A program made the translations under genes and the position numbers. Source: Chloroflexota bacterium (GTDB lineage Bacteria > Chloroflexota > Dehalococcoidia > Lucifugimonadales > UBA3495). Taken from it: a DNA stretch of 64,000 nucleotides. The stretch is from assembly GCA_009837355.1 (NCBI GenBank), contig VXTR01000068.1, positions 224,178 through 288,177 on the forward strand, in the 5' to 3' direction. A model generated the notes under the pieces. The model saw only the letters and a program-made list of their open reading frames with translations. It ran no database searches and had not been told where the DNA came from. Shown one piece after another: positions 51,490-60,436 of this stretch; position 1 is the stretch's first letter; each line of letters begins with the position of its first letter.

Positions 51490-51816
51490 CTATCGTCTCC
51501 CGGACGCTACGGTATCGATAAAGTAACTTTTCAGCCTTTCAAGGTCATCATCGGACACCGGCCCACGCAGGCTGCGTTCCAGTGCCCGTCGGGCCAGACC
51601 CTTCTCCCAGCATCCGGCTCTTCGGCACAGGTAAGCTCCCCGACCATTGCTGCGCCCGGCGGGATCCGGCCGCACCGACCCTTCCGGAGTCCGAACAACC
51701 CGCTCCAGCCCGTCCTTCGGCCCTTTATGGCCGCAGGCGATGCAGCTCCGTTCCGGTATGTGTCGCGTTCTGGGAATGCTTGTACCCGTTCCAGAAGATT
51801 GAATGCCGTGCCTCAA
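51490..51816 (-). CDS. YlxR/RnpM family RNA-binding protein
   Basis: PERSCIACGHKGPKDGLERVVRTPEG...GRSNGRGAYLCRRAGCWEKGLARRALERSL. Confidence 0.88.
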   Translation of the reverse strand: MRHGIQSSGTGTSIPRTRHIPERSCIACGHKGPKDGLERVVRTPEGSVRPDPAGRSNGRGAYLCRRAGCWEKGLARRALERSLRGPVSDDDLERLKSYFIDTVASGRR

Positions 51817-51839
51817 TGCCAGGTTTCTGATGGCGCCTT

Positions 51840-53615
51840 TTATCGCCGGCGAGGACCGGGGCCGCGGCCTCCCGCCCCCGGAACGTTTCCTCCTCGACGG
51901 TTGCCGCCACCTCGCCGCCGCCGTCCCGAGTTCCCTCGGAAGTCGCCAACGATGTCTTCCGCGAACCTGATTTTTCCGGCGTCCGGCGACAAGTCCGGCA
52001 GACCGGCCAGCAGGTCCTTCATTTCCTCGTCCAGTACCTCGTCATCGAAGTCATCATCAAGTTCGTCGCCTTCCTCTGCGTCTTCGTCGATAACGTCTTC
52101 GATAGTCAGATTTTCCAGTGCGTCAACGCTCAATCCCACCGACTCAGCCTCCGGCTCCGCCTCGACCGCTTCCAGTGATGCAGCGGCGGCGGCTTCCTCT
52201 TCGGCCAGCAGTTCCGCGAGCAGCGCTTCTTCGTCGTAATCTGTGTCGGCGGTCTCGGGCGCTTCAACGGCGGCTTGAAGGTCGCTTTCCTCAACGGTCG
52301 TTGCCAGGTCCTCGCTGGCCGCCTCAACCAATTCCGCCACTGCCTCCGGCTCCGGCGTTTCGGCTGCTTCTTCCGCGGATTCAATTCCCAGGCCCGTCTC
52401 GGCGATTGCCGCTTCGGCAGCCTCGGCGACGGACAGGATTTCCTCTTCAGACTCGGCTTCGGCGCGTTCAGCTTCCGCCCTTGCGGCTGCCTCCGCCTGC
52501 TCAACGGCCGCGCGAGCGGCTTCTTCGGCGGCTCTGGCCGCGCTCAGTGCCTCCCACTGCTCCACGTTCTTAATGTCCAGCCGCCACCCGGTCAGCCGTG
52601 CCGCCAGCTTGGCGTTTTGCCCGTCCCTTCCGATGGCCAGCGACATCTGGCTCTCTGGAACCACTACGTAGGCCGTTTGCTCATCCGGCTCCAGTTCGAC
52701 GCGATTCACGTCGGCGGGACTCAACGCCTTGCTGATTAGTTCCTTGGGGTCGGAGTTCCACTCGATGACGTCAATCTTCTCACCCTGCAACTCGTTCACA
52801 ATGCTTTGAATGCGGTTGCCCCGCAGCCCGATGCACGACCCAACCGGGTCCACTCCTTCCTGGTGCGACGCCACCGCAACCTTGCTGCGGATTCCCGGGT
52901 CCCGGGCGATCGCTCGTATCTCTACCGTGCCGTTGCTGATTTCCGGCACTTCCGCTTCCATCAGCCGGCGCAGCAGGTCCCGATGCGTACGGCTGACCAC
53001 CACCTCTGGCCCTCGGGTAGTCTGCTGCACTTCAACCAGCAGCACCTTCAGGTTCTGCCCCTTGCGATAGCGTTCGTTCCCCACTTGGTTGTCGGGACGC
53101 ATCACGCCGCGGGTGCGGTTCTGGCTCTGCGCTTGGTGGGGGTTCAGGTTGATGTACACCGTGGGGCCCTTCTCAATGCTCTCCACGCTGCCGCTGATTA
53201 TCTCTCCCTGGTAACCTGAGTATTCCTCAAAGGTTTTTTCCCGTTCCGCCTCGCGCAGCCCCTGCATCAGCACCTGCCGCGCCGTTTGTGCCGAGATGCG
53301 GCTGGTGTCGTAGGACACTTCGTCGGACTCGGGAATCTCGCTGTCAATCTCAGCGCTCGGCTCGATTTTCAGCGCTTCCGACAGCAATATCTCCGTCTCC
53401 GGGTCCTCAACTTCCGCCACTACCGTGCGCAGCGGAAAAATGCTGATGTCGCCGGTATTGGGATTCAACTTCACGGAGAGATTCTTGGCCCCGGCCACGC
53501 TGTCCCGGCGAAATGCCGTTGCCAGCGCGATTTCCACCTTGTTCAGCACCAACTCCTTGCGCAGCCCGCGTTCAGCGGATAGCTGGTTCAACGCCATCAT
53601 GAAATCGCTTTTCAT
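51840..53615 (-). CDS. nusA: transcription factor NusA with about 200-aa acidic plus RG-rich C-terminal extension
   Basis: MKSDFMMALNQLSAERGLRKELVLNKVEIALATAFRRD; GSCIGLRGNRIQSIVNELQGEKIDVIEW; tail GRRRRGGGNRRGGNVPGAGGRGPGPRRR. Confidence 0.95.
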   Translation of the reverse strand: MKSDFMMALNQLSAERGLRKELVLNKVEIALATAFRRDSVAGAKNLSVKLNPNTGDISIFPLRTVVAEVEDPETEILLSEALKIEPSAEIDSEIPESDEVSYDTSRISAQTARQVLMQGLREAEREKTFEEYSGYQGEIISGSVESIEKGPTVYINLNPHQAQSQNRTRGVMRPDNQVGNERYRKGQNLKVLLVEVQQTTRGPEVVVSRTHRDLLRRLMEAEVPEISNGTVEIRAIARDPGIRSKVAVASHQEGVDPVGSCIGLRGNRIQSIVNELQGEKIDVIEWNSDPKELISKALSPADVNRVELEPDEQTAYVVVPESQMSLAIGRDGQNAKLAARLTGWRLDIKNVEQWEALSAARAAEEAARAAVEQAEAAARAEAERAEAESEEEILSVAEAAEAAIAETGLGIESAEEAAETPEPEAVAELVEAASEDLATTVEESDLQAAVEAPETADTDYDEEALLAELLAEEEAAAAASLEAVEAEPEAESVGLSVDALENLTIEDVIDEDAEEGDELDDDFDDEVLDEEMKDLLAGLPDLSPDAGKIRFAEDIVGDFRGNSGRRRRGGGNRRGGNVPGAGGRGPGPRRR

Positions 53616-53830
53616 CGCTGTCCTCCGCTGGCCGGCCGCGGTCCGAGTTGATTTTAGGCCCGGTGCAAGTTTGCAAGAATAAGGCGGGTGCACGCCCCGC
53701 CTTTTGAATCCTTGAACCTCTCGCTGTGGATGCATCGGGAACCGTTCCCGCTCATCACGCAACAGGGCGTTTGTCTGTCGGCATTATAGCATCGGTTGGC
53801 ATACAGGGCAAGACAAAACAGCGCCTCGGC

Positions 53831-54781
53831 CTACCACCAGATTTTGCCCTGCGCCTCTTTCGCCAGCGTTTCGTAATCCCGTGTCCAGAGCTGACTGCTT
53901 AGGTACTTCCACCCTCCGTCGGCCAGCAGACACACCACGTTGCCGCTTTCCATCCGCTCCGCGTGCTTCAGCGCCCCGGCGATTACCGACCCGGACGATA
54001 TGCCCGCGAAGATACCCTCCTTGTCCATCAACTCCTTCGTCATATAGAACGAGTCAAAGCTGTTCACCAGGAGCCGGTTGTCCAGCATATTGATGTCCAG
54101 TATTGGCGGGATGAACCCGTCCTCCAGCCGCCGCAGCCCCGATATGAAATCATCCGGCTCTGGCGCCACCGCGATGATCTTGATGTCGCTGCTGTGCTCC
54201 TTGAGCCGCCGTGCGTTGCCCATCAGCGTGCCCCCGGTGCCCAGCCCTGCCACAAACACGTCAACGTCCGGCAGCGTCTCCACGATTTCCTGCCCCGTCC
54301 CCTCGTAGTGCGCCTCCGGGTTGCCGTCGTTGCCGTACTGGTAAGGCATCAGGTAATCGTGCGGATGTTTCTCCACAATTTCCTGCGCCATCACCACGCT
54401 GCCGTTGGTGCCCAGTGTGCCGTCGGAGTAGATTATTTCCGCGCCGTATGCTTCCAGTAGGTGCGTACGCTCCACCGAGACGTTCTCCGGCATCACCACC
54501 TTCACCCTGTAACCCTTCAACCGGCCAATCATCGCCAGCGAGATGCCCGTGTTCCCCGACGTCGGTTCCAGGATGGTTCGGTTGGGCGTAATCTCCCCGT
54601 CCGACTCCGCCCGCTCAATCATTTTGAGCGCGATGCGGTCCTTCACGCTCCCCGTAGGGTTCTGCCCCTCCAGCTTGGCGTACAGCCGGACGTTGGGATT
54701 CGGGCTGAGATTCGACAACTCTACCAGCGGCGTGTTGCCGATGGTCGCCAGCAGCCCTTTGTATGGCCCCTTGGTGAGCAT
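53831..54781 (-). CDS. cysM: cysteine synthase (CysK/CysM family)
   Basis: IGNTPLVELSNLSPNPNVRLYAKLEGQNPTGSVKDRIA, EPTSGNTGISLAMIG; start MLTKGPYKG overlaps the moeB stop. Confidence 0.93.
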   Translation of the reverse strand: MLTKGPYKGLLATIGNTPLVELSNLSPNPNVRLYAKLEGQNPTGSVKDRIALKMIERAESDGEITPNRTILEPTSGNTGISLAMIGRLKGYRVKVVMPENVSVERTHLLEAYGAEIIYSDGTLGTNGSVVMAQEIVEKHPHDYLMPYQYGNDGNPEAHYEGTGQEIVETLPDVDVFVAGLGTGGTLMGNARRLKEHSSDIKIIAVAPEPDDFISGLRRLEDGFIPPILDINMLDNRLLVNSFDSFYMTKELMDKEGIFAGISSGSVIAGALKHAERMESGNVVCLLADGGWKYLSSQLWTRDYETLAKEAQGKIWW

Positions 54782-55629
54782 TACACCGCCCCGGCAGCAA
54801 CCGCTATCGGCTCCGGCGCCTCGGCTACGCCGCAGAACACTTCGTAGTCGATGAGTTTCTTTACCGTGGGGTTGTCGCCGCACAGGGGGCAGGACGGGTT
54901 GCGCCGTAGCTTCACTTCCCGGAACTGCATGCTCAGCGCGTCAATCACCAGCAGCCGCGATGACAGCCCTTCTCCAATCCCCAGAATGTGTTTCAGCGCC
55001 TCGGTGGCCTGGATGGAACCCACCAGCCCGGTCAGTGCCCCCAGCACACCGGCCTCGGCGCAGTTGGGAACCATCCCCGGAGGCGGCGGCGCGGGGAACA
55101 GGCAGCGATAGCAGCCCTGCCCCGGCAGGAATACCGTGGCCTGCCCGTCGAATATCAGGATGCTCCCGTCAATCAGCGGCTTGTTCAGCAGGTAGCACGC
55201 GTCGTTCACCAGGTAGCGTGTCGCAAAGTTGTCCGCCCCGTTGATAACGATGTCGTACTGGCCGATGATGTTAAAGGCGTTTTCCGACGTCAGCCACTCT
55301 TCATGCAGCACCACGTCCACTTCAGGGTTGTACGACTTGATGTTGTCCAGAGCAGACTGCACCTTGGGACGGCCCACGTCCGGCGTGTGGTGCAGGATTT
55401 GCCGCTGCAGGTTGGAAAGTTCCACCACGTCGAAATCCACGATGCCCAGCTTTCCGACGCCGGCCAGCGCCAGGTACACCGCTGACGGCGAACCCAGCCC
55501 GCCCGCGCCGATAATCAGCGCGCTGGCTTCCATCATCTTGCGTTGCCCGGCGCTCCCCACGTCCTGCATGATGATGTGGCGGCTGTATCGTTTGACCTGG
55601 TCGGGCGTCAACCGTAGTGGCTGGACCAT
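54781..55629 (-). CDS. moeB: MoeB/ThiF-family sulfur-carrier adenylyltransferase
   Basis: RYSRHIIMQDVGSAGQRKMMEASALIIGAGGLGSPSAVYLALAGVGKLGIVDFD; CYRCLFP; CPLCG. Confidence 0.93.
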   Translation of the reverse strand: MVQPLRLTPDQVKRYSRHIIMQDVGSAGQRKMMEASALIIGAGGLGSPSAVYLALAGVGKLGIVDFDVVELSNLQRQILHHTPDVGRPKVQSALDNIKSYNPEVDVVLHEEWLTSENAFNIIGQYDIVINGADNFATRYLVNDACYLLNKPLIDGSILIFDGQATVFLPGQGCYRCLFPAPPPPGMVPNCAEAGVLGALTGLVGSIQATEALKHILGIGEGLSSRLLVIDALSMQFREVKLRRNPSCPLCGDNPTVKKLIDYEVFCGVAEAPEPIAVAAGAV

Positions 55630-55708
55630 TTTGAATTCCTCCGTCTGGGTAATTTACGGCGCTGCCGCCGTGTTTAGGGACTCAATCTCAGGCGGCTTGA
55701 CGCACAGC

Positions 55709-55764
55709 AAAAAAACCGCGCCCTCAAACCGTCAGGCGGCGGCTATCGCTGGGCGCAGGCGCGG
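55709..55764 (-). terminator. intrinsic terminator in the moeB-cysM leader (attenuator)
   Basis: Minus CCGCGCC (55758-55764) ... GGCGCGG (55716-55722)-TTTTTTT (55709-55715); perfect 7-bp closing stem plus U7, about 80 nt before the moeB start. Confidence 0.75.
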
Positions 55765-55789
55765 CGCAAAATTGCATTGAGCCTGCCCC

Positions 55790-55840
55790 CTATGTGCTGG
55801 GACAGGCGCAGGTGAAACGTGGCAGTTGTGTGGGCAGCAT
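55790..55840 (-). CDS. cysteine leader peptide MLPTQLPRFTCACPST (16 aa), candidate attenuator sORF
   Basis: ATG CTG CCC ACA CAA CTG CCA CGT TTC ACC TGC GCC TGT CCC AGC ACA TAG; two Cys codons inside a 9-bp hairpin; ATG 10 nt after the -10. Confidence 0.7.
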   Translation of the reverse strand: MLPTQLPRFTCACPST

Positions 55841-55850
55841 TTCGTCAGTC

Positions 55851-55880
55851 AGTCTATCGCCGCGCCGCCTTGGATGTCAA
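55851..55880 (-). promoter_or_regulatory. sigma70-type promoter of the leader/moeB/cysM transcript
   Basis: Minus TTGACA (55875-55880)-18 nt-TAGACT (55851-55856); -35 overlaps the upstream Rrf2 gene stop codon. Confidence 0.65.
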
Positions 55881-56359
55881 GATTGCCGACCCATGCTCGC
55901 CGCCGGAACCGGGTCCGGCAACGGCTCCCAGTTTGCGCTCCTCCGGTCGGCGGACTCAATCAGCGCAGCCTGCCGCTCCGCCAGATGCGCCAGCGTCGTA
56001 GCTTCCAGTACCTGCTGTATGGACTCTTCCACTGTTTGCCAGATTTCCTTTTGCGCGCAGCAGTCGGCAAACATGCAATCCGTCGGCAGCGTCAGGCAGT
56101 CCAGCGGGGAGGAGTTCCCGTCCAGTTCCTGCATAACCTCGTGCAGGTTCACCTGTTCCGGCGAACGCGCCAGCAGATGCCCGCCCTGTGGCCCGCGCCG
56201 GCTGTGTACGAAGCCGCTCTTGTTCAGCGCGGACATCAGCCGTTCCAAGTACGGTTCGGGAATGCCCTGCCGGTACGCTATCGCCGCCGTCTGCACTGGC
56301 CCGTCACCATAGCGCATGGCCAGTTCCACCAACGCCCGAACTCCGTAGTCAACTCGCAT
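55877..56359 (-). CDS. Rrf2-family transcriptional regulator (CymR/IscR-like)
   Basis: MRVDYGVRALVELAMRYGDGPVQTAAIAYRQGIPEPYLERLMSALNKSGFVHSRRGPQGGHLLARSPEQVNLHEVMQEL...; start site uncertain. Confidence 0.88.
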   Translation of the reverse strand: MRVDYGVRALVELAMRYGDGPVQTAAIAYRQGIPEPYLERLMSALNKSGFVHSRRGPQGGHLLARSPEQVNLHEVMQELDGNSSPLDCLTLPTDCMFADCCAQKEIWQTVEESIQQVLEATTLAHLAERQAALIESADRRSANWEPLPDPVPAASMGRQS

Positions 56360-56452
56360 CGGGATGCGCAAAACGAAACCTCCGTCCACCCGATTATACC
56401 CAATTCCGACGTCGTATGCCAACCCGTTTTGCGTTTCGCCCCAAGGCCACTT

Positions 56453-58003
56453 TTAGCTCGCCTGTTGACGCTGAGCCAAATTGCCCACGGCCTTAACTCG
56501 AACCCGTGTGGCGCTGCTGGGTACGTAAGTGAGGGGCACCTCGTCAATATCCACTACCTCTATTGACGAAGGTTCTGCCCCGGCGGCGGCGGCCCGCGCC
56601 TTGGCCGCCGCTGAACAGTTGGCGATGGCCTCTTCCCGGCTGACCTCTTCCAGCGAATATACCCGTTCTACCTGTCCACCGACCTGGGCGATGGCCGCCC
56701 CGATGGCGTTGGCCATCCCGGCGTGCTCCGGTCGCAGCACCTGCGACGCTCCCCTGAGGGTGTTGTTCAGCAGAATACTGCCGCCTCCAGCCAGAATCAC
56801 CGGCACGTCTTCATAAGTGAGTTTTACCTGGTCGATGGCGGTTTCCACTCTGCTCGTTACTTCCGACATCCCCAGGCGTACGAGCGACGGGTCTAGCCCT
56901 TCCACCAGTTGCGGGTTGCCCACTATGGCCCGCCCGTCCGCTGCCGCCAGATCGGTGGCAGTAAGCGTACTGCCGCCGAAAACCAGCGCTTCCTCAGTCA
57001 GCCGGTAGCCCACGCTCTCCGGCCCCATTCCAAAAGGCTCCGTCCTCACTACGGTGCCGCCACCCAGCGGTATCGACACCATGTCCGGCATCCGGAAATT
57101 GGTGCGGACGCCGGCCAGTTCAACCGCCACCGCCGCCTCCCGGGGAAATCCGTTGACCAGCGCTCCTACGTCCGTCGAGGTGCCGCCCACGTCCACCACG
57201 ATGCCGTCGCGCACGCCTGACAGCCAGGCCGCGCCCCTCATGCTGTTGGTAGGCCCCGATGAAATGGCAAAGGCGGGAAAGCGGGCCGCGAACTCGGCGT
57301 CCATCAACGTCCCGTCGTTCTGGCTCACGTACAGCGGCGCGTCAACGTCCAGAGACTCCAGGGCCTCTTTGATGCTCTCGATGACTTCCTCGGCCAGCCG
57401 CCCCAGGGCGGCATTCAGCGCTGCCGCGTTTTCCCGCTCCAGCAAACCCATCCGACCATTTTCGTGAGACAGGCAAATCCGCACCTCGGGCGATTCCTCC
57501 CGGATAATCGCCGCCGCCTCCCTTTCGTGAGCGGCGTTCACCGGAGAAAACACTCCTGAAACGGCCACTGCCGTAACTCCCTCGCTCCGCATGTCCGCCG
57601 CCACACGCCGCAATTCGCCCCGGTCCAGCGGGGCGATTTCCCGCCCGTCGAACTCGTGGCCGCCGCCTACCATATATGTATGGCCGCCCAGCGCCGCCTC
57701 CAGCTCGGCAGGCCAATCCACCGCCGGCGGCAGAAGTTGCGTCGCCGGCAGCGCCAGCCGCACCACCGCGGTGGGGCTGAGGTTGCGCTGCTCCAGCAGC
57801 GCGTTGGTGAAGTGCGTCGTTCCCACCATCACGGCGTCCACCCTCGCCCCGGCCGGCAGCCTGGCAAGCAGGGCAGTCAGAGCGCTGATGATGCCTGAGG
57901 TTACGTCGCCGGTGGTGGGCAGCTTGACGGCATTCACCAACTGCGCCCCGTCCATCAGCACGGCGTCCGTATTGGTGCCGCCCACGTCAACGCCAACGAA
58001 CAC
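56453..58003 (-). CDS. hydantoinase/oxoprolinase N-terminal (HyuA-like) protein
   Basis: MFVGVDVGGTNTDAVLMDG, VGTTHFTNALLEQ, DVGGTSTDVGALVNGFP. Confidence 0.88.
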   Translation of the reverse strand: MFVGVDVGGTNTDAVLMDGAQLVNAVKLPTTGDVTSGIISALTALLARLPAGARVDAVMVGTTHFTNALLEQRNLSPTAVVRLALPATQLLPPAVDWPAELEAALGGHTYMVGGGHEFDGREIAPLDRGELRRVAADMRSEGVTAVAVSGVFSPVNAAHEREAAAIIREESPEVRICLSHENGRMGLLERENAAALNAALGRLAEEVIESIKEALESLDVDAPLYVSQNDGTLMDAEFAARFPAFAISSGPTNSMRGAAWLSGVRDGIVVDVGGTSTDVGALVNGFPREAAVAVELAGVRTNFRMPDMVSIPLGGGTVVRTEPFGMGPESVGYRLTEEALVFGGSTLTATDLAAADGRAIVGNPQLVEGLDPSLVRLGMSEVTSRVETAIDQVKLTYEDVPVILAGGGSILLNNTLRGASQVLRPEHAGMANAIGAAIAQVGGQVERVYSLEEVSREEAIANCSAAAKARAAAAGAEPSSIEVVDIDEVPLTYVPSSATRVRVKAVGNLAQRQQAS

Positions 58004-58028
58004 GGCTCGCCTCCTTACACCGTCAGCC

Positions 58029-59198
58029 TCATACCGTCAGAGCGACGTAGTCAACGTCGTACCCGAACGCCCGCGGCCCCGCAACCGCCAGCCCCTCGTC
58101 AGAAGTCCACAGCGCCGGCGCCGGGAACCCCAGGATCGTAACCCTGAGGCCATAACGCATCATCTCGGTCGTAACGGGTTCCCCCAGGTCTGTACCCACC
58201 GCGCAGATGAGGTCCGGCACGATGCAGACAATTTCACCATCTCTCCGGGCAACGAGGTTCTCGTTCTGAAACTCGATCTCCATCTTCTGGCCGGCCCAGG
58301 AATCCAGCCCGTCGATACCCAGCGTGCCCCTGGCAAACCCGGCGGCGGTGCGACGGTCAACGTCCATCACCTTGCCGCCGAACAGCTCTTTGCCGGGGCA
58401 AACCTCCAGGATGGCAGACAGCGGATCTCGTCCTTCTTGCCTGGCTTGCTTTACGGCGTCTCCCAGGTTCCGCGCCAGGGTCAGGCTGTTCGGTACGGCG
58501 GTGCGTCGCACCTGCTGGGCAGACATCGGAGCCACGGCATAGCAGGCAACACAACCCATCTGCACCGTTATGGAGCGGGCCAGTCGTTCTGCCCACTGCG
58601 GGTTGATGGTGTCCCGTATCACCACGCTATTGCCCTTTTCGTCTGCCACCGCCATGGGACAGCATGGCACGCCGTACACAAAAAAGGTTTTCATCTGGAA
58701 CTCGGGAAAAGCCCGCCCCATGCCGTCGGCGTCCACCACCGGCAGGCCCGTCATGGCCGCCGGTATCAGCGGCTCCACCGAGTTGCTGCCGCCGATTTCG
58801 TTGGATATGAGCGCGGTGGCCTTTTCGCCCGTATAATCCTCAATGGCCCGTAGCGCGTGGTAAGACTGATAATCTCTCACCTTCTCGATACCCACCGTGG
58901 GCGCCCCGATGCCGCCCACGCATACCACCCGCGCATCGTCCGGCAGCTCCTCAGGAGACAACACGGCTACCGGGCCTTTCTCCCTGATAACTTGGCGTGC
59001 CCTCAGCTGCCCGATGTAAGGATTGCCGCCACCCCCGGTTCCGAGAATCCCGGCGCCGATGGCTATCGATTCCAGCGCGCTTTCAGTAACTTCCCACAAG
59101 TTCTCGCTCCCGTAATCCCTCAATTCCCTTGCGCTCCGTGCCCGCAATCCGGCGCCGCTACACCTGTTGGCGAAAGGCTCTCTCCGTGCCGGGCGCAC
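58029..59198 (-). CDS. DUF917-family protein
   Basis: LESIAIGAGILGTGGGGNPYIGQLRARQVIREKGPV...NEIGGSNSVEPLIPAAMTGLPVVDADGMGRAFPEFQM; start uncertain. Confidence 0.8.
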   Translation of the reverse strand: MRPARREPFANRCSGAGLRARSARELRDYGSENLWEVTESALESIAIGAGILGTGGGGNPYIGQLRARQVIREKGPVAVLSPEELPDDARVVCVGGIGAPTVGIEKVRDYQSYHALRAIEDYTGEKATALISNEIGGSNSVEPLIPAAMTGLPVVDADGMGRAFPEFQMKTFFVYGVPCCPMAVADEKGNSVVIRDTINPQWAERLARSITVQMGCVACYAVAPMSAQQVRRTAVPNSLTLARNLGDAVKQARQEGRDPLSAILEVCPGKELFGGKVMDVDRRTAAGFARGTLGIDGLDSWAGQKMEIEFQNENLVARRDGEIVCIVPDLICAVGTDLGEPVTTEMMRYGLRVTILGFPAPALWTSDEGLAVAGPRAFGYDVDYVALTV

Positions 59199-59335
59199 TA
59201 TACATCAGCGCCCCGGGCTCCACAAATCCCGCCATCTATGTCCATCCCGGTTGCTGCTTCTCATCCGGCTGATAAACTGGCCGCAACGCGTCGACCCCGA
59301 TTTCTACTTACATGCCCACGCGAGGAGTTCCCGAA

Positions 59336-60349
59336 ATGACCGATCACAGCATATTCGAGCTGGGCGACCTTGACCTCCAGTGCGGCCTTCGCCTGCGCAA
59401 CGCCCACCTAGCCTACCGCACCTACGGCGAGCTGAACGTGGCGAAAGACAACGCCATCGTTTTTCCCACCTTCTTCGGCTCTCAGCATCCGGCCAACGAA
59501 CCCATGATTGGTCCCGGCATGGCCCTTGACCCGACTCGCTACTTCATCATCGCGCCCAACCTCTTCGGCAACGGCCTGTCGTCGTCGCCCAGCAACACCC
59601 CTCCGCCCTACGACCGTGCCCGCTTCCCCAGAATCACCTACTACGACAACATCCTGTGCCAGCATCGCCTGGTTACCGAGGTGTTCGGCATTGAGCGCAT
59701 CGCCCTGGTTTGCGGCTTCTCCATGGGAGCGCAGCAGGCTTTCCACTGGGGCGCGCTGTTCCCCGACATGGTGGAGCGCATCGCCCCCTGGTGCGGCTCG
59801 GCCCGCACCGCCCGGCACAATTTCGTTTTCCTGGAGGGCGTCAAGGCCGCCCTCTGCGCCGACGACGCTTGGAATAACGGCTGGTACGACGCTCCGCCCG
59901 ATAAGGGCCTTCGCGCTATGGCCCGCGTCTATGCCGGCTGGGCCCCGTCCCTGGCCTTCTACCGCGAAAAGGTGTACCTCGACCTGGGATTTTCCTCGTT
60001 GGAGGATTACCTTATAACCGCCTGGGAAGGTCGCTACCTGCAGCAGGACGCCAACAACATCCTCGCCATGGTCGCTACCTGGCAGGCCGGCGACATCAGT
60101 GACAACCCCCTCTACGCCGGCGATTTCGAGAAAGCCTTGGCATCCATCAAAGCCCGCGCCTTCGTAATGCCCTCCCAAACCGACCAGTACTTCCCTCCCG
60201 AAGACAACGAGATTGAGGTTTCCCTGATGCCCAACGCCGAACTGCGCGTTATCCCCACCATCTGGGGACACACTGGCGGCGGCCCCGGCCGCAATCCCGC
60301 CGACACCGCCTTCATCGACGCCCAACTCAAGGAACTGCTGGCAAACTGA
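59336..60349 (+). CDS. alpha/beta hydrolase, homoserine acetyltransferase (MetX)-like
   Basis: LRLRNAHLAYRTYGELNVAKDNAIVFPTFFGSQH...VCGFSMGAQQAFHWGALFPDMVERIAPWCGSART. Confidence 0.85.
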   Translation: MTDHSIFELGDLDLQCGLRLRNAHLAYRTYGELNVAKDNAIVFPTFFGSQHPANEPMIGPGMALDPTRYFIIAPNLFGNGLSSSPSNTPPPYDRARFPRITYYDNILCQHRLVTEVFGIERIALVCGFSMGAQQAFHWGALFPDMVERIAPWCGSARTARHNFVFLEGVKAALCADDAWNNGWYDAPPDKGLRAMARVYAGWAPSLAFYREKVYLDLGFSSLEDYLITAWEGRYLQQDANNILAMVATWQAGDISDNPLYAGDFEKALASIKARAFVMPSQTDQYFPPEDNEIEVSLMPNAELRVIPTIWGHTGGGPGRNPADTAFIDAQLKELLAN

Positions 60350-60436
60350 CCTCTCTCCCTCGTGAGAGAACGCCGTCCATCTAACTACTCCCTCTCCCCT
60401 TGCGGGAGAGGGCCTGGGTGAGGGCTGTCCATTCCA

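Noticed and set aside
60350-60430. CCCTCTCCC...GGGAGAGGG...GGTGAGGG sequence, possible terminator or repeat
   Set aside because: Resembles a common dispersed GC-rich repeat; no clear U-tract on the metX side and only one clear copy here (a weaker relative near 47035-47095), so not called.
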